17,592 nucleotides of DNA, from the NCBI GenBank assembly GCA_031418455.1, contig JANOXJ010000049.1:1-17592 (forward strand). Direction: 5' to 3'. The translations under genes and the position numbers were made by a program. The notes under the pieces were generated by a model, which had not been told where the DNA came from, did no database searches, and worked only from the letters and a program-made list of their open reading frames with translations. The DNA comes from JANNVZ01 sp031418455 (GTDB taxonomy: Bacteria; Bacteroidota; Bacteroidia; Flavobacteriales_D; Sanyastnellaceae). Positions 1 to 8,036 of this stretch are shown piece by piece. Within the stretch, counting starts at the first letter, position 1. The number at the start of each line of letters is the position of its first letter.

Positions 1-378
1 GATTTGCCTGTGCGCAATTTATTTTCTAACCAATGGAAAAATAATGCTAGCGTACCTGCAGCCAATGTGCGCGAAACAAAAGAGAATTTCATGTTGGAGT
101 TAGCCGCTCCTGGCATGGAAAAATCTGACTTTAACATTAAAGTAGATGGTGACACTCTTGTAATAAGTGCAGAGCACAAAGAAGAAAAATCGGAAGATGG
201 TAGCAACTATACCCGCAAGGAGTTTCACTATGGCAAGTTTACACGCTCGTTCATATTGCCCGAAACGGTGAATGAACAAGCCATAGTAGCGGCTTATGAA
301 AAAGGTGTGTTGAATATAACACTACCAAAGAAACAAGAAGTAATTAAAGAGTCTTCACGCAGTATTGAAGTAGCGTAA
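1..378 (+). CDS. Hsp20/alpha-crystallin small heat-shock protein, 5'-truncated by the window edge
   Basis: ATP-independent holdase chaperone of the cytoplasm that binds unfolding proteins as an oligomer. The visible 125 codons hold the alpha-crystallin domain: a 'NVRETKENFMLELAAPGM' opening strand, a charged mid-loop around 'EHKEEKSEDG', the 'FTRSFILPETV' strands, and the hallmark A-x-x-x-x-G-V-L motif seen as 'AAYEKGVLNITLPK'. The tail 'RSIEVA' ends at a TAA. The frame is open to base 1, and the codon at base 4 is a TTG inside an N-terminal extension typical of the family, so the true start almost certainly lies upstream and the gene is partial here. It is followed by a hairpin and an intrinsic terminator, so it appears to be the last gene of its transcript. 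Confidence 0.93.
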   Translation, partial: DLPVRNLFSNQWKNNASVPAANVRETKENFMLELAAPGMEKSDFNIKVDGDTLVISAEHKEEKSEDGSNYTRKEFHYGKFTRSFILPETVNEQAIVAAYEKGVLNITLPKKQEVIKESSRSIEVA

Positions 379-402
379 TAGTGTAGTTTTAGTTAAGGTT
401 GC

Positions 403-440
403 GTTAGTACAACCATTTAGGCTGGTTGTGAAATACTAAC
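403..440 (+). other. Interrupted inverted repeat after hsp20
   Basis: GTTAGTA (403-409) pairs with TACTAAC (434-440), and the adjoining CAACC (410-414) pairs with GGTTG (424-428), leaving a 9-nt loop and a 5-nt one-sided bulge. It begins 25 nt after the hsp20 stop codon. No T-run follows, so it is not itself a terminator; it may be a 3'-end-stabilising or RNA-processing structure. The pairing is seen in the sequence; the function is a guess. Confidence 0.45.
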
Positions 441-464
441 GTTTTGGTTTAAGGTTAAGAGTGG

Positions 465-496
465 AACCCGGGTGCCGAGTGCATCCGGGTTTTTTT
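465..496 (+). terminator. Rho-independent terminator of hsp20
   Basis: An 11-bp stem (465-475 with 481-491, one G-U pair) closes a 5-nt loop CGAGT and is followed at once by a run of seven T (490-496). This is a textbook intrinsic terminator on the plus strand and separates hsp20 from the HEAT-cyclophilin gene. Confidence 0.9.
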
Positions 497-636
497 GTGT
501 GCTTATTTTTCATTCGCCTTTTGTAGGGAGTAGAATTTTGTCAGCAGGTAACAATTTTTAGCGCACTTACCTTTATCATCGCAATTCCAAAGTATTGTAA
601 TTACACCTTTATTTAATACACTTGAATCTATAGCAC

Positions 637-2577
637 ATGACAAAGCTAAACACCATACTATTATGTACCATAGCACTGCTTATGGCATCATGCGGAGCTT
701 CAGAAAAGCGCCAGCCAGCCAGCAATAAATTTAAGAACAAGGAAATTGCAAAAATTTATGACTTGTGCGACAAGCGTGATGGACAAGCTTTGTTAGAATA
801 TTTAAAAAGTTCTGATGAGCAGTTGCAGGCGGAAGCTGCATTGGCCTTTGCCAGTTTTCAAGATAAACAGTATGCAACAGCTTTAGAAAAATTGTTGGAT
901 TCAAATGCCGAACAAGTGAAAATAAATGCGGCCTATGCCCTTGGACAGTTAGGAGCTGAAAGCTCGCAAAATGTAGTAATGGCACACTTGTTAAACGAAT
1001 CATCATCGGCCGTGCGCGGAGCTTTAATGGAAGCACTTGGCAAAATACTGAGGGTGGAATATGAGAAGGGACACATTACACCCACAAGTAATGGTGTAAT
1101 GTATTTAGACAGTGTAAAATTGAATAGCGAGGAAGAAAGATTAGGTTGGGCTAAGGCGGTTTTCAATTTGCATTTGGTAGGCTATGAGGGCAATAATTTA
1201 ATGGACCGCATTCCATACATTATTCAGCTTACTCAACACGACTCGCGCATGGCCTGCGCACAAGCTATGGTGCGCTACAAAGGCAACTGGATACCCAAGT
1301 GGCAAGAGTATTTGCGCAACTGGCTTAAAACAGAGCGCGACTACGAAGTAAAAATAGTAATGATGAGCATGCTGCCTAAACTGGAAGCAAAGGAAGCTGC
1401 CACTTTTGCAATGGACTATGCCTCATCCTTGGCATCTGATGTGCGTGTGCGCATAGCAGCCATTAGGGCTATTTCTAAAATAAAAGGAGCCGATTTGAAT
1501 AAACTAATTCCTTTGTTGAATGATGAGAACAACATAGTAGTCCTTGAATTATTATCAGTATTGGATAGGGCTGAAGAGCCTATTGCAGCTAATGCGTATG
1601 CAGATGCAATTAGCGATAAAACACCACAGGTGCATGCTTTAAAGTTGAGATTGTTGCAAGAGAACGAAGACCAAAGCAACAACATAGTAAGTGCATATAA
1701 CAATGCACCTGCAGCCTACGACAAAGTGCATTATGCGCATGCAATGGGCATAATACCGGCATTGCATATGCAAGTATTTAATTGGCTGAAGGCCGAAAAA
1801 GAATATGCTGTAAAGTATGCATTGGCAGAGGCATTTATAGAAATGCACGAGCAAAAATCATGGCCTGCCGATGTGGATTTTGTGGCCAAGGCATTAGAGG
1901 CTATTGCACTTGGCGACATTGGAGTGTCAGCACTTTTTGCAACCGCATTGCGCGAAGAAAAATTGAATGAAGCACAAAAGCAGCAGGTGAATGATGCCCT
2001 AAAGGCAGCCTTGGCCACATTGAAAATGCCTGAAGATGTAGAGACTTATAACGAAATGGTGAATGCCATAAATGCAATAAGTATAGAAAAATTGGAATTG
2101 AAAAAACTGGAATTCAATCACCCAATAGATTGGGAATTTGCATCTACCATAGCACCTAATCAGCAGGCCAAAATAACCACCACTAAAGGTGAAATAACTA
2201 TAGACCTTAAAGTAGAAGATGCACCAGGCACCGTGGCCAATTTTATTAAACTGGCTGAATCTGGTTTTTACAATGGCAAATATTTTCACCGTGTTATACC
2301 CAACTTTGTAGCACAAGGAGGCTGCCCGCGTGGCGATGGTATGGGCAGCACCGACTATACCATTCGTTCGGAATTTGCATTGCACAACTACCAGATAGGT
2401 GCAGTGGGCATGGCCAGCTCAGGGCCAGATACCGAAAGTTGCCAATGGTTTATTACACATTGTTATACGCCACATTTAGAAGGACGCTACACCATATTTG
2501 CATATGTAAGCAGTGGCATGGAAACAGTGCTACAACTAATGGTGGGAGATAAAATAGAAAAAATAGAAATACTATGA
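637..2577 (+). CDS. Lipoprotein with HEAT-like repeats fused to a cyclophilin-type peptidyl-prolyl cis-trans isomerase
   Basis: 646 residues. The N-terminus is a lipoprotein signal, hydrophobic 'ILLCTIALLMASC', with lipidation predicted at Cys19, so the protein should be anchored in the envelope. Residues ~35-500 are helical repeats with HEAT-like character: 'EAALAFASF', 'INAAYALGQLG', 'VRGALMEALGKI' and 'VRVRIAAIRAISKI' recur at about 30-40-residue spacing. Residues ~509-646 are a cyclophilin domain. It keeps the catalytic signature 'FHRVIPNFVAQGG' (R552, F557, Q560) and the 'GAVGMASSGPDTESCQWFI' strand (M592, Q603, F605). Tyr618 sits where human CypA has His126, as in many bacterial cyclophilins. 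The isomerase is therefore probably active on proline bonds of exported proteins, with the repeats as a docking scaffold (inference). The stop overlaps the start of the next gene by ATGA, indicating translational coupling. Confidence 0.88.
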   Translation: MTKLNTILLCTIALLMASCGASEKRQPASNKFKNKEIAKIYDLCDKRDGQALLEYLKSSDEQLQAEAALAFASFQDKQYATALEKLLDSNAEQVKINAAYALGQLGAESSQNVVMAHLLNESSSAVRGALMEALGKILRVEYEKGHITPTSNGVMYLDSVKLNSEEERLGWAKAVFNLHLVGYEGNNLMDRIPYIIQLTQHDSRMACAQAMVRYKGNWIPKWQEYLRNWLKTERDYEVKIVMMSMLPKLEAKEAATFAMDYASSLASDVRVRIAAIRAISKIKGADLNKLIPLLNDENNIVVLELLSVLDRAEEPIAANAYADAISDKTPQVHALKLRLLQENEDQSNNIVSAYNNAPAAYDKVHYAHAMGIIPALHMQVFNWLKAEKEYAVKYALAEAFIEMHEQKSWPADVDFVAKALEAIALGDIGVSALFATALREEKLNEAQKQQVNDALKAALATLKMPEDVETYNEMVNAINAISIEKLELKKLEFNHPIDWEFASTIAPNQQAKITTTKGEITIDLKVEDAPGTVANFIKLAESGFYNGKYFHRVIPNFVAQGGCPRGDGMGSTDYTIRSEFALHNYQIGAVGMASSGPDTESCQWFITHCYTPHLEGRYTIFAYVSSGMETVLQLMVGDKIEKIEIL

Positions 2578-3698
2578 AGAAAGTAATTGTGCTTGGTGCG
2601 GGCCTTGTGGGCAGCGCCATAGCCATTGATTTAAAAAAAGCATTTGATGTAACATCTGTAGACATAAACAATGAAGCACTAAGTATGTTGGCTGCGCATG
2701 GCATTAAAACGTTGAACGTTAATTTGAAAGATGATAGTGCTATACAAAATGCAATAAAAGATTTTGATTTGGTAGTGGGTGCAGTGCCCGGCTTTATGGG
2801 TTTTAATACTGTGAAGCAAGTAATACTTGCAGGTAAAAACATGGTGGACATTTCATTTTTTCCTGAAGATCCTTTTTTGTTAGATGCATTGGCTAAAGAA
2901 AAAAATGTGTGCATAGTAACTGACTGTGGTGTGGCACCGGGCATGGGCAACATCATACTCGGTTATTACAATAGGCACATGCAGGTAAAGCGCTACGAAT
3001 GTTTGGTGGGCGGCTTGCCAGTAGTGCGCGAGTGGCCTTTTGAATACAAAGCGGTGTTTTCGCCTATAGATGTAATAGAAGAATATGTACGCCCTGCACG
3101 CTATGTGCAAAACGGTGCTGTAGTGGTGCGCGAGGCGCTTAGCGACACAGAGCTTATACCTTTTCCCGGCATAGGCACATTAGAAAGCTGGAACAGCGAT
3201 GGCCTGCGCTCGCTTATTAAAACCATGCCTCATATACCCGATATGATAGAAAAAACATTGCGCTACCCGGGCTGTGTGGAATATTTGCGCGTGCTCCGTG
3301 CGGCAGGTTTTTTCTCTTATGATGAGGTGGAAGTGAATGGGCAAAAAATCAGACCCATTGATCTTACTTCAAAACTGTTGTTTCCAAAATGGAAATTAAA
3401 ACCAGGCGAAGAAGATTTTACTATTATGCGCATTGTAATAGAAGGCGAACAAAATGGCAAGCCTACCACCTACACCTATCACTTGCTGGACAAATACGAC
3501 CGAGCTACCTCTACCATAAGCATGGCGCGCACCACGGGCTATACGTGCAATGCAGTGGTGCATTTGTTATTGCAAAATAATTTTAATCGCAAAGGCATTA
3601 ACCCACCAGAGTTTGTGGGTGACGAGCAAGGATGTTATGATTTTGCAATGCAATACCTGCAAGACAGAGGTGTGCGATATGCTATAAGTGTAAGTTAG
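2574..3698 (+). CDS. Saccharopine dehydrogenase / lysine 6-dehydrogenase family NAD(P)-dependent oxidoreductase
   Basis: 374 residues. The N-terminal Rossmann fold starts at once with 'KKVIVLGAGLVGSAIA' (GxGxxG, residues ~8-13) and has an acidic residue at the end of the second strand ('SVDIN'), which suggests NAD preference. 'DCGVAPGMGNI' near residue 120 is the hallmark of this family. The C-terminal half ('VGGLPV', 'EVEVNGQKIRPID', 'MARTTGYT', 'KGINPPEFVG') resembles, from memory, lysine 6-dehydrogenase more than the bifunctional plant or animal enzymes. Expected chemistry is oxidation or reduction at the epsilon-amino carbon of lysine or a saccharopine-like imine in the cytoplasm; the substrate cannot be fixed from sequence alone. 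Its ATG lies inside the stop of the upstream lipoprotein gene. It converges with the minus-strand Omp85 gene 31 bp downstream, with no clear terminator between. Confidence 0.85.
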   Translation: MKKVIVLGAGLVGSAIAIDLKKAFDVTSVDINNEALSMLAAHGIKTLNVNLKDDSAIQNAIKDFDLVVGAVPGFMGFNTVKQVILAGKNMVDISFFPEDPFLLDALAKEKNVCIVTDCGVAPGMGNIILGYYNRHMQVKRYECLVGGLPVVREWPFEYKAVFSPIDVIEEYVRPARYVQNGAVVVREALSDTELIPFPGIGTLESWNSDGLRSLIKTMPHIPDMIEKTLRYPGCVEYLRVLRAAGFFSYDEVEVNGQKIRPIDLTSKLLFPKWKLKPGEEDFTIMRIVIEGEQNGKPTTYTYHLLDKYDRATSTISMARTTGYTCNAVVHLLLQNNFNRKGINPPEFVGDEQGCYDFAMQYLQDRGVRYAISVS

Positions 3699-3729
3699 AA
3701 AGAAAAATTTTAGCGAAAAAGAAGGCACA

Positions 3730-4839
3730 TTAAAATGCTTCTCCAATGGTGAAGTACGTAATGGCTTTTTCAAACACATTGGTGGAGGTAATTTGACCTG
3801 TGCCTATAGGCCAAGCTACATCAAATCGCGCGTTTATTCTTTTTTCTCTATCCAGCGAGAATCTAAGGCCAAAGCCCCCGCTAGCATGGTAGCTGTTGTT
3901 TTCTATTTCTTTGGCTTTATTATATAATGCAGCATAATTAATAAACGCAGTGCCGCCAAGTCGCCTGAAAAGCACAGCGCGGTATTCCAATTGTGCCAAC
4001 AATAAATTTTTGTTTCTATATCTACCATCGTAGTAACCGCGCATGCGCTTGGAGCTTCCTATGCTTGCCAACTGATTAAATGGAACATCGCCCTTTAAAA
4101 AATCGCCAAACATTTGCATAGTTATAGTTTGTTTTTTTGTAGCTCTAAAAAAATATCTATAGTCATATCTGAAGCGATTATAATTGAATTGACTGCCCCA
4201 AATAGTGTTTTGGTTGTGCGCCACTAGTTCTAAATAATGGCCTTTGGTGGTGCTGTATATGTTGTCGCGCGAGTCATATAGAAAGACTATGCCGGGTCCA
4301 CTGGTTAGGTTGGTAAAGTTTGCGTTAGGCAATTCATCATCTTGCAAATTGGAATTGGGTTTGGTTTCATAAACGTTGTATTTATCTAACCAATAGCGCA
4401 GGCCTGCAAATATGTGAGGCTTTAATTTGCGCAAATAGTTTATTCGAAACTGCAGGTGACGGGCATAAAATTTTTGATTGTATGCGTTCACATTTTCATT
4501 ACCAATTCCATAGTATAAATAATTCAAATCATAAAAGCCTCCTTCGCCTCCTATAAAGTGCTTGCGCTTGTCCCAAAAAAATTGATAGGGAACAGAAATT
4601 CCCAATTGTCTTAATTCAGTATATATCCCATTTACCATTACCTGCGAAGGAGGCGAAATGGTATCTTTTTTATTCAAATAAAAATTATAGGCGCCCATGG
4701 CGCCCAAGCCCCAGCCTGTTTCTGGCAGGCGAAATGCTATTGGGGCAGCCATTATCGTATTTTTACGCACCAGCGTATCTTGGCCATATGCGGCCATGGC
4801 ACTCAATAATATGAATGTAAAAACAATTTTTGCTTTCAT
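3730..4839 (-). CDS. Omp85/BamA-TamA family outer-membrane beta-barrel protein lacking POTRA domains
   Basis: 369 residues from the ATG at 4839. A TTG three codons upstream would give MCLM, but the signal peptide 'MKAKIVFTFILLSAMAAYG' begins at this ATG. After cleavage near residue 19-20 the rest is alternating aromatic/polar beta strands. Two Omp85 landmarks are present: 'FLYDSRDNIYSTTKGHY' (residues ~186-202) and the lid-loop motif 'MRGYYDGRYRNKN' (residues ~266-278, the (V/I)RG(F/Y) motif). The protein ends in Phe ('FTIGEAF'), the usual beta-barrel C-terminal signal. BamA and TamA have N-terminal POTRA repeats; here there is room only for the barrel, as in the short 'surface antigen' barrels common in Bacteroidota. 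Role in the outer membrane is unknown: a barrel insertase is unlikely without POTRA, and transport or lipid handling is possible. It is divergent from plsC, with 53 bp between starts. Confidence 0.82.
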   Translation of the reverse strand: MKAKIVFTFILLSAMAAYGQDTLVRKNTIMAAPIAFRLPETGWGLGAMGAYNFYLNKKDTISPPSQVMVNGIYTELRQLGISVPYQFFWDKRKHFIGGEGGFYDLNYLYYGIGNENVNAYNQKFYARHLQFRINYLRKLKPHIFAGLRYWLDKYNVYETKPNSNLQDDELPNANFTNLTSGPGIVFLYDSRDNIYSTTKGHYLELVAHNQNTIWGSQFNYNRFRYDYRYFFRATKKQTITMQMFGDFLKGDVPFNQLASIGSSKRMRGYYDGRYRNKNLLLAQLEYRAVLFRRLGGTAFINYAALYNKAKEIENNSYHASGGFGLRFSLDREKRINARFDVAWPIGTGQITSTNVFEKAITYFTIGEAF

Positions 4840-4892
4840 CAGACACAAGTGTCAACTTGCGCTACAAAAATGGTGAGCAATTACATATAAAT

Positions 4893-5621
4893 ATGAAATT
4901 CATTTGGCCCGTTATAAATATTATTCAGATTATTCTCATTTTGCTTTGGACAGGTGTGTGCGGCATTGTAGGCATGTTGCTTATGCTCATTACTTGGAAT
5001 GGTATATGGGTGCATAAGGTAAATGGGTTGTATATGTGGTCGCCCATGGTGTGTCTGATTGCCGGTGTAAGAGTAAAAGTGTATGGCGCGGAAAAGGTGA
5101 AGGAGAAAATAAGTTCTATATATGTGGCCAACCACGAGTCGCATTTTGATATACTGGCTCTTGCACGCTCCATACCTATCGGATTGTTTTTTATTGGTAA
5201 AAAGGAATTGGCCAGAGTGCCCATTATGGGGCAATACATGCGCCTTATAGGGCACATTTTTGTAGACAGAAAAAACAGCGAGAATGCGCTTAAAAGCATG
5301 CGCATGGCAGCAGATAAAATAAAGGCAGGCAAAAATGTTATTACTTTTCCTGAAGGTACGCGCAGCAAAACTGGCGAGCTTATGATATTCAAACGAGGTT
5401 CTTTTATGATAGCTAAAGAGGGCAAGGTGGGCATAGTACCTATTGCCATTATTGGTTCGCGCAAAATACTGGCCAGTGGTAAATCCAACATACGGCCTGG
5501 AGTTATTACAGTTAGAATAGGTGATAGAATAGATCCATCTGATTTTGAAAATATGACCGTGGAGCAGTTGTCGGATTATACACGCTCCAAAGTGGCTGCG
5601 CTTATTGCCTTAGGTGCTTAG
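4893..5621 (+). CDS. plsC: 1-acyl-sn-glycerol-3-phosphate acyltransferase
   Basis: Transfers an acyl chain to lysophosphatidic acid to make phosphatidic acid at the inner face of the cytoplasmic membrane. 242 residues from the ATG at 4893. An in-frame TTG at 4830 would add 21 hydrophilic residues that overlap the divergent gene, so it was rejected. Residues ~6-35 form the N-terminal membrane helix. The catalytic HX4D motif is 'NHESHFD' (H81, D86). Motif II is 'FVDRKN' (~123-128), motif III is 'FPEGTRSKTG' (152-161) and motif IV is 'VPIAI' (~182-186). All residues needed for activity are there, and the length is normal for the family. The next gene, a TonB receptor, begins 40 bp downstream. 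Confidence 0.93.
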   Translation: MKFIWPVINIIQIILILLWTGVCGIVGMLLMLITWNGIWVHKVNGLYMWSPMVCLIAGVRVKVYGAEKVKEKISSIYVANHESHFDILALARSIPIGLFFIGKKELARVPIMGQYMRLIGHIFVDRKNSENALKSMRMAADKIKAGKNVITFPEGTRSKTGELMIFKRGSFMIAKEGKVGIVPIAIIGSRKILASGKSNIRPGVITVRIGDRIDPSDFENMTVEQLSDYTRSKVAALIALGA

Positions 5622-5661
5622 TAAGTTTTTTTATTACATTTAAAATTATCCAACAGTCTTT

Positions 5662-8004
5662 ATGAAATTATTTCTCGGGTGTTTATTATTTTTTCTCTCT
5701 GCGGTATTGCATGCGCAAATTGTGAATTGCGTTGTAAAGGGAACTGTATTGGATTGCAATACGAAAGAACCTATAGCTTTTGCTGCGGTATATAATTCTA
5801 CTAATAAAACTACAGGCACTCTAACTAACGAGCTAGGTCAGTTTGAAATAAAAGTGGACACGAATGCAGATATTACAATTAATTTTTTGGGGTACACCAA
5901 TAAAGTGCTCAATGTGACAAAAGATAATCTCTGCGGCCGCACGTTGGAGGTGTGTTTAGAAGAAGAACGTCATTTTGATATATGGCCGCCTATGACACCG
6001 CCTGTAATAGTGGAGGGCTTTAGGAACAAGCGCACTATAGAATCAACACCAGCAGCTATAGGATTGGTAAATGCAAAATCATTTTTAACCACTGATCAGA
6101 CTTCGTTGCAAAATACAGTGAATACAATTCCTGGAGTTATAATGGAGCAACGTGGTTATGGTGGTTCGCACCGCATAAGTATTCGTGGTAGTGCGCTGCG
6201 TGCGCCCTTTGCAGTGCGCAATGTGAAAATGTATATAGATGGTATAGCACTTACCTCGCCCGATGGTCAGTCGCCATTGGAACTTATTGACGTGGCAGAT
6301 ATAGCCTCGCTTGAGATTATAAAAGGACCTGCAGGCAGCGTGTGGGGAAGTGGCAATGGTGGTGTGCTGTATTACACCTCCAATAAGGCAGCGCCCAACC
6401 AAACTATTCTCAAATCTTCAGCACAATTAGGCAGTTACAATTTAGCTAGAGTTACCAGTGCAGTGGAAGTTGGTTTGAACAAAGGAGGTATACGCGTGTC
6501 GCAAGTATATCAGGACAATGCGGGGTATCGCGTGCAGGAGTTCAATCACAAAAATCAAATAAGCCTCATAGCCGATTATAAATTAAACGAAAAAAACAAG
6601 TTTAATTTTTACGCTACTTATTATAACGCACGCTGGGGATTGCCTGGTGGCCTAAAGGCTATTGAAGCCGACACATTGCCCACGCAAGCTGTAAAATATT
6701 CATGGCTGAACAATGCCAATGTAGCTCGCAAGCGCACTATGGCAGGCGCAGCGCATACGCACAGGTTCAACGATTCGGGTATGTTTAGTGTAACTACCTC
6801 AGCCTATTTTTATACTACTGACAAAACAAATCCGTATGGCACATCTAATTTTAATAATGGCTATAAAAACGAAGATGCAAATGGTGCAGGTGCAAGAATG
6901 GATTGGTCTTTACTCCAACGCCACAATAATTGGTGGTTCAAATACAATTGGGGTGGCGAGTTTCAGTATGAAAAATATCATATAGATGAATATTCGCTGC
7001 TAAGCGGACAACCCAACAATTTTAAATATTTGTATGATGTACAGTATGCCTCCGGTATGGCCTTTGCCAGTGCCGATGCTTCTTACAAAAATATATTATT
7101 TCTTAATGCAGGCGTAAGTGTAAATAACACTCCGCAAAAAGTAAACGGGCTCAATGCTGCAGGTTTTGAGTTTGATACTACAGCTGTATGGAATTCTAAA
7201 TTGTTGCCGCGCATTGCCGCATCTATAATGGTGTTAAAAGGTATTTATGCATATGCATCATTGTCTTATGGCAACTCCAATCCTACAGTGTTCGAAATGA
7301 TAGATTATGAAAACAATGCATATAATCTAAATCTAAAGCCGGAGTTTGGAAGAAATACCGAGTTAGGTGTAAAGGGAAATATTAGCAATATGAATTTGCG
7401 TTTCGAAGCTAATGTGTATTCATTCGAGCTGTCAGATTTTATCTATCAACGCACTGAAAATATTCCAGTAGCTGACTCATTAATAGAAATTATAAAATTT
7501 GAAAATGCAGGTAGCGCCAGCCAGCGCGGATTGGAGTGGAGCATCAATAAGTTATTTAAGTTTACGAAGATTCCGCTTGAGTGCAATGCCTTTGCTTCGG
7601 GCTCTGTATTTAAACACAAGTTTTTGACTTATACAAATGATGCCGGATCCTATGGTGGTAAGCGCTTACCAGGTGTGCCACTGAGCAATGTAGTGGTGGG
7701 TGCTAATTTTACATTTATGCAAAAGTTTGGCGTAAGTGTTACCCACTATTGGATGGATAGAGTGCCGCTGAATAATGATAATACGCAGTGGTCAGCTGCT
7801 TATAACTTAAGTAATGTATCGGCCAATTACGATTTCAAAATCATAGAACCCATGCAAGTAAAATTATATGCAGGCATGAATAATGTGTTGGATACTAAAT
7901 ATACATCTTACTTCAGCACCAACGCCTCAGCAAATAAATTTTACAATCCGGCACCTCCGCGAAATTATTTTGGTGGCCTAAGTTTTACATGGAAAATAAA
8001 ATAA
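5662..8004 (+). CDS. TonB-dependent outer-membrane receptor with FecA-like plug
   Basis: Energised by TonB-ExbBD, such receptors import scarce ligands (ferric siderophores, ferric citrate, cobalamin, glycans) across the outer membrane. 780 residues. A signal peptide ends at 'VLHA|Q' (after residue 18). A carboxypeptidase-regulatory-like beta domain spans ~25-100 ('VKGTVLDCNTKEPIAFAAVY', 'GTLTNELGQFEI'). A TonB-box-like 'PVIVEGF' lies at ~114-120. The plug spans ~125-245, with 'SLQNTVNTIPGV', 'GSHRISIRGSALRAPFAVRN' and 'EIIKGPAGSVWGSGNGGVL'; the 'SHRISIRGS...PFAVRN' wording recalls ferric-citrate and siderophore receptors. A 22-strand barrel follows, ending 'GGLSFTWKIK'. The size fits a metal or siderophore receptor rather than the ~1000-residue SusC glycan type. 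No SusD partner, haem or siderophore gene is next to it, so the ligand is undetermined. Confidence 0.9.
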   Translation: MKLFLGCLLFFLSAVLHAQIVNCVVKGTVLDCNTKEPIAFAAVYNSTNKTTGTLTNELGQFEIKVDTNADITINFLGYTNKVLNVTKDNLCGRTLEVCLEEERHFDIWPPMTPPVIVEGFRNKRTIESTPAAIGLVNAKSFLTTDQTSLQNTVNTIPGVIMEQRGYGGSHRISIRGSALRAPFAVRNVKMYIDGIALTSPDGQSPLELIDVADIASLEIIKGPAGSVWGSGNGGVLYYTSNKAAPNQTILKSSAQLGSYNLARVTSAVEVGLNKGGIRVSQVYQDNAGYRVQEFNHKNQISLIADYKLNEKNKFNFYATYYNARWGLPGGLKAIEADTLPTQAVKYSWLNNANVARKRTMAGAAHTHRFNDSGMFSVTTSAYFYTTDKTNPYGTSNFNNGYKNEDANGAGARMDWSLLQRHNNWWFKYNWGGEFQYEKYHIDEYSLLSGQPNNFKYLYDVQYASGMAFASADASYKNILFLNAGVSVNNTPQKVNGLNAAGFEFDTTAVWNSKLLPRIAASIMVLKGIYAYASLSYGNSNPTVFEMIDYENNAYNLNLKPEFGRNTELGVKGNISNMNLRFEANVYSFELSDFIYQRTENIPVADSLIEIIKFENAGSASQRGLEWSINKLFKFTKIPLECNAFASGSVFKHKFLTYTNDAGSYGGKRLPGVPLSNVVVGANFTFMQKFGVSVTHYWMDRVPLNNDNTQWSAAYNLSNVSANYDFKIIEPMQVKLYAGMNNVLDTKYTSYFSTNASANKFYNPAPPRNYFGGLSFTWKIK

Positions 8005-8036
8005 ACCGATATTTTGATTAACGTTGCACATATAAG

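Noticed and set aside
4..6. TTG as the start of hsp20
   Set aside because: The frame is open to the window edge and Hsp20 proteins carry a longer N-terminal arm, so this is an internal codon of a truncated gene.
1999..2385. Minus-strand 128-codon ORF inside the HEAT-cyclophilin gene
   Set aside because: It is antisense to a well-supported domain and has low-complexity Tyr/Phe-rich content typical of a shadow frame.
4830..4892. Upstream TTG extension of plsC
   Set aside because: It adds 21 hydrophilic residues ahead of the membrane helix and overlaps the start of the divergent barrel gene. ATG 4893 gives the normal family N-terminus.
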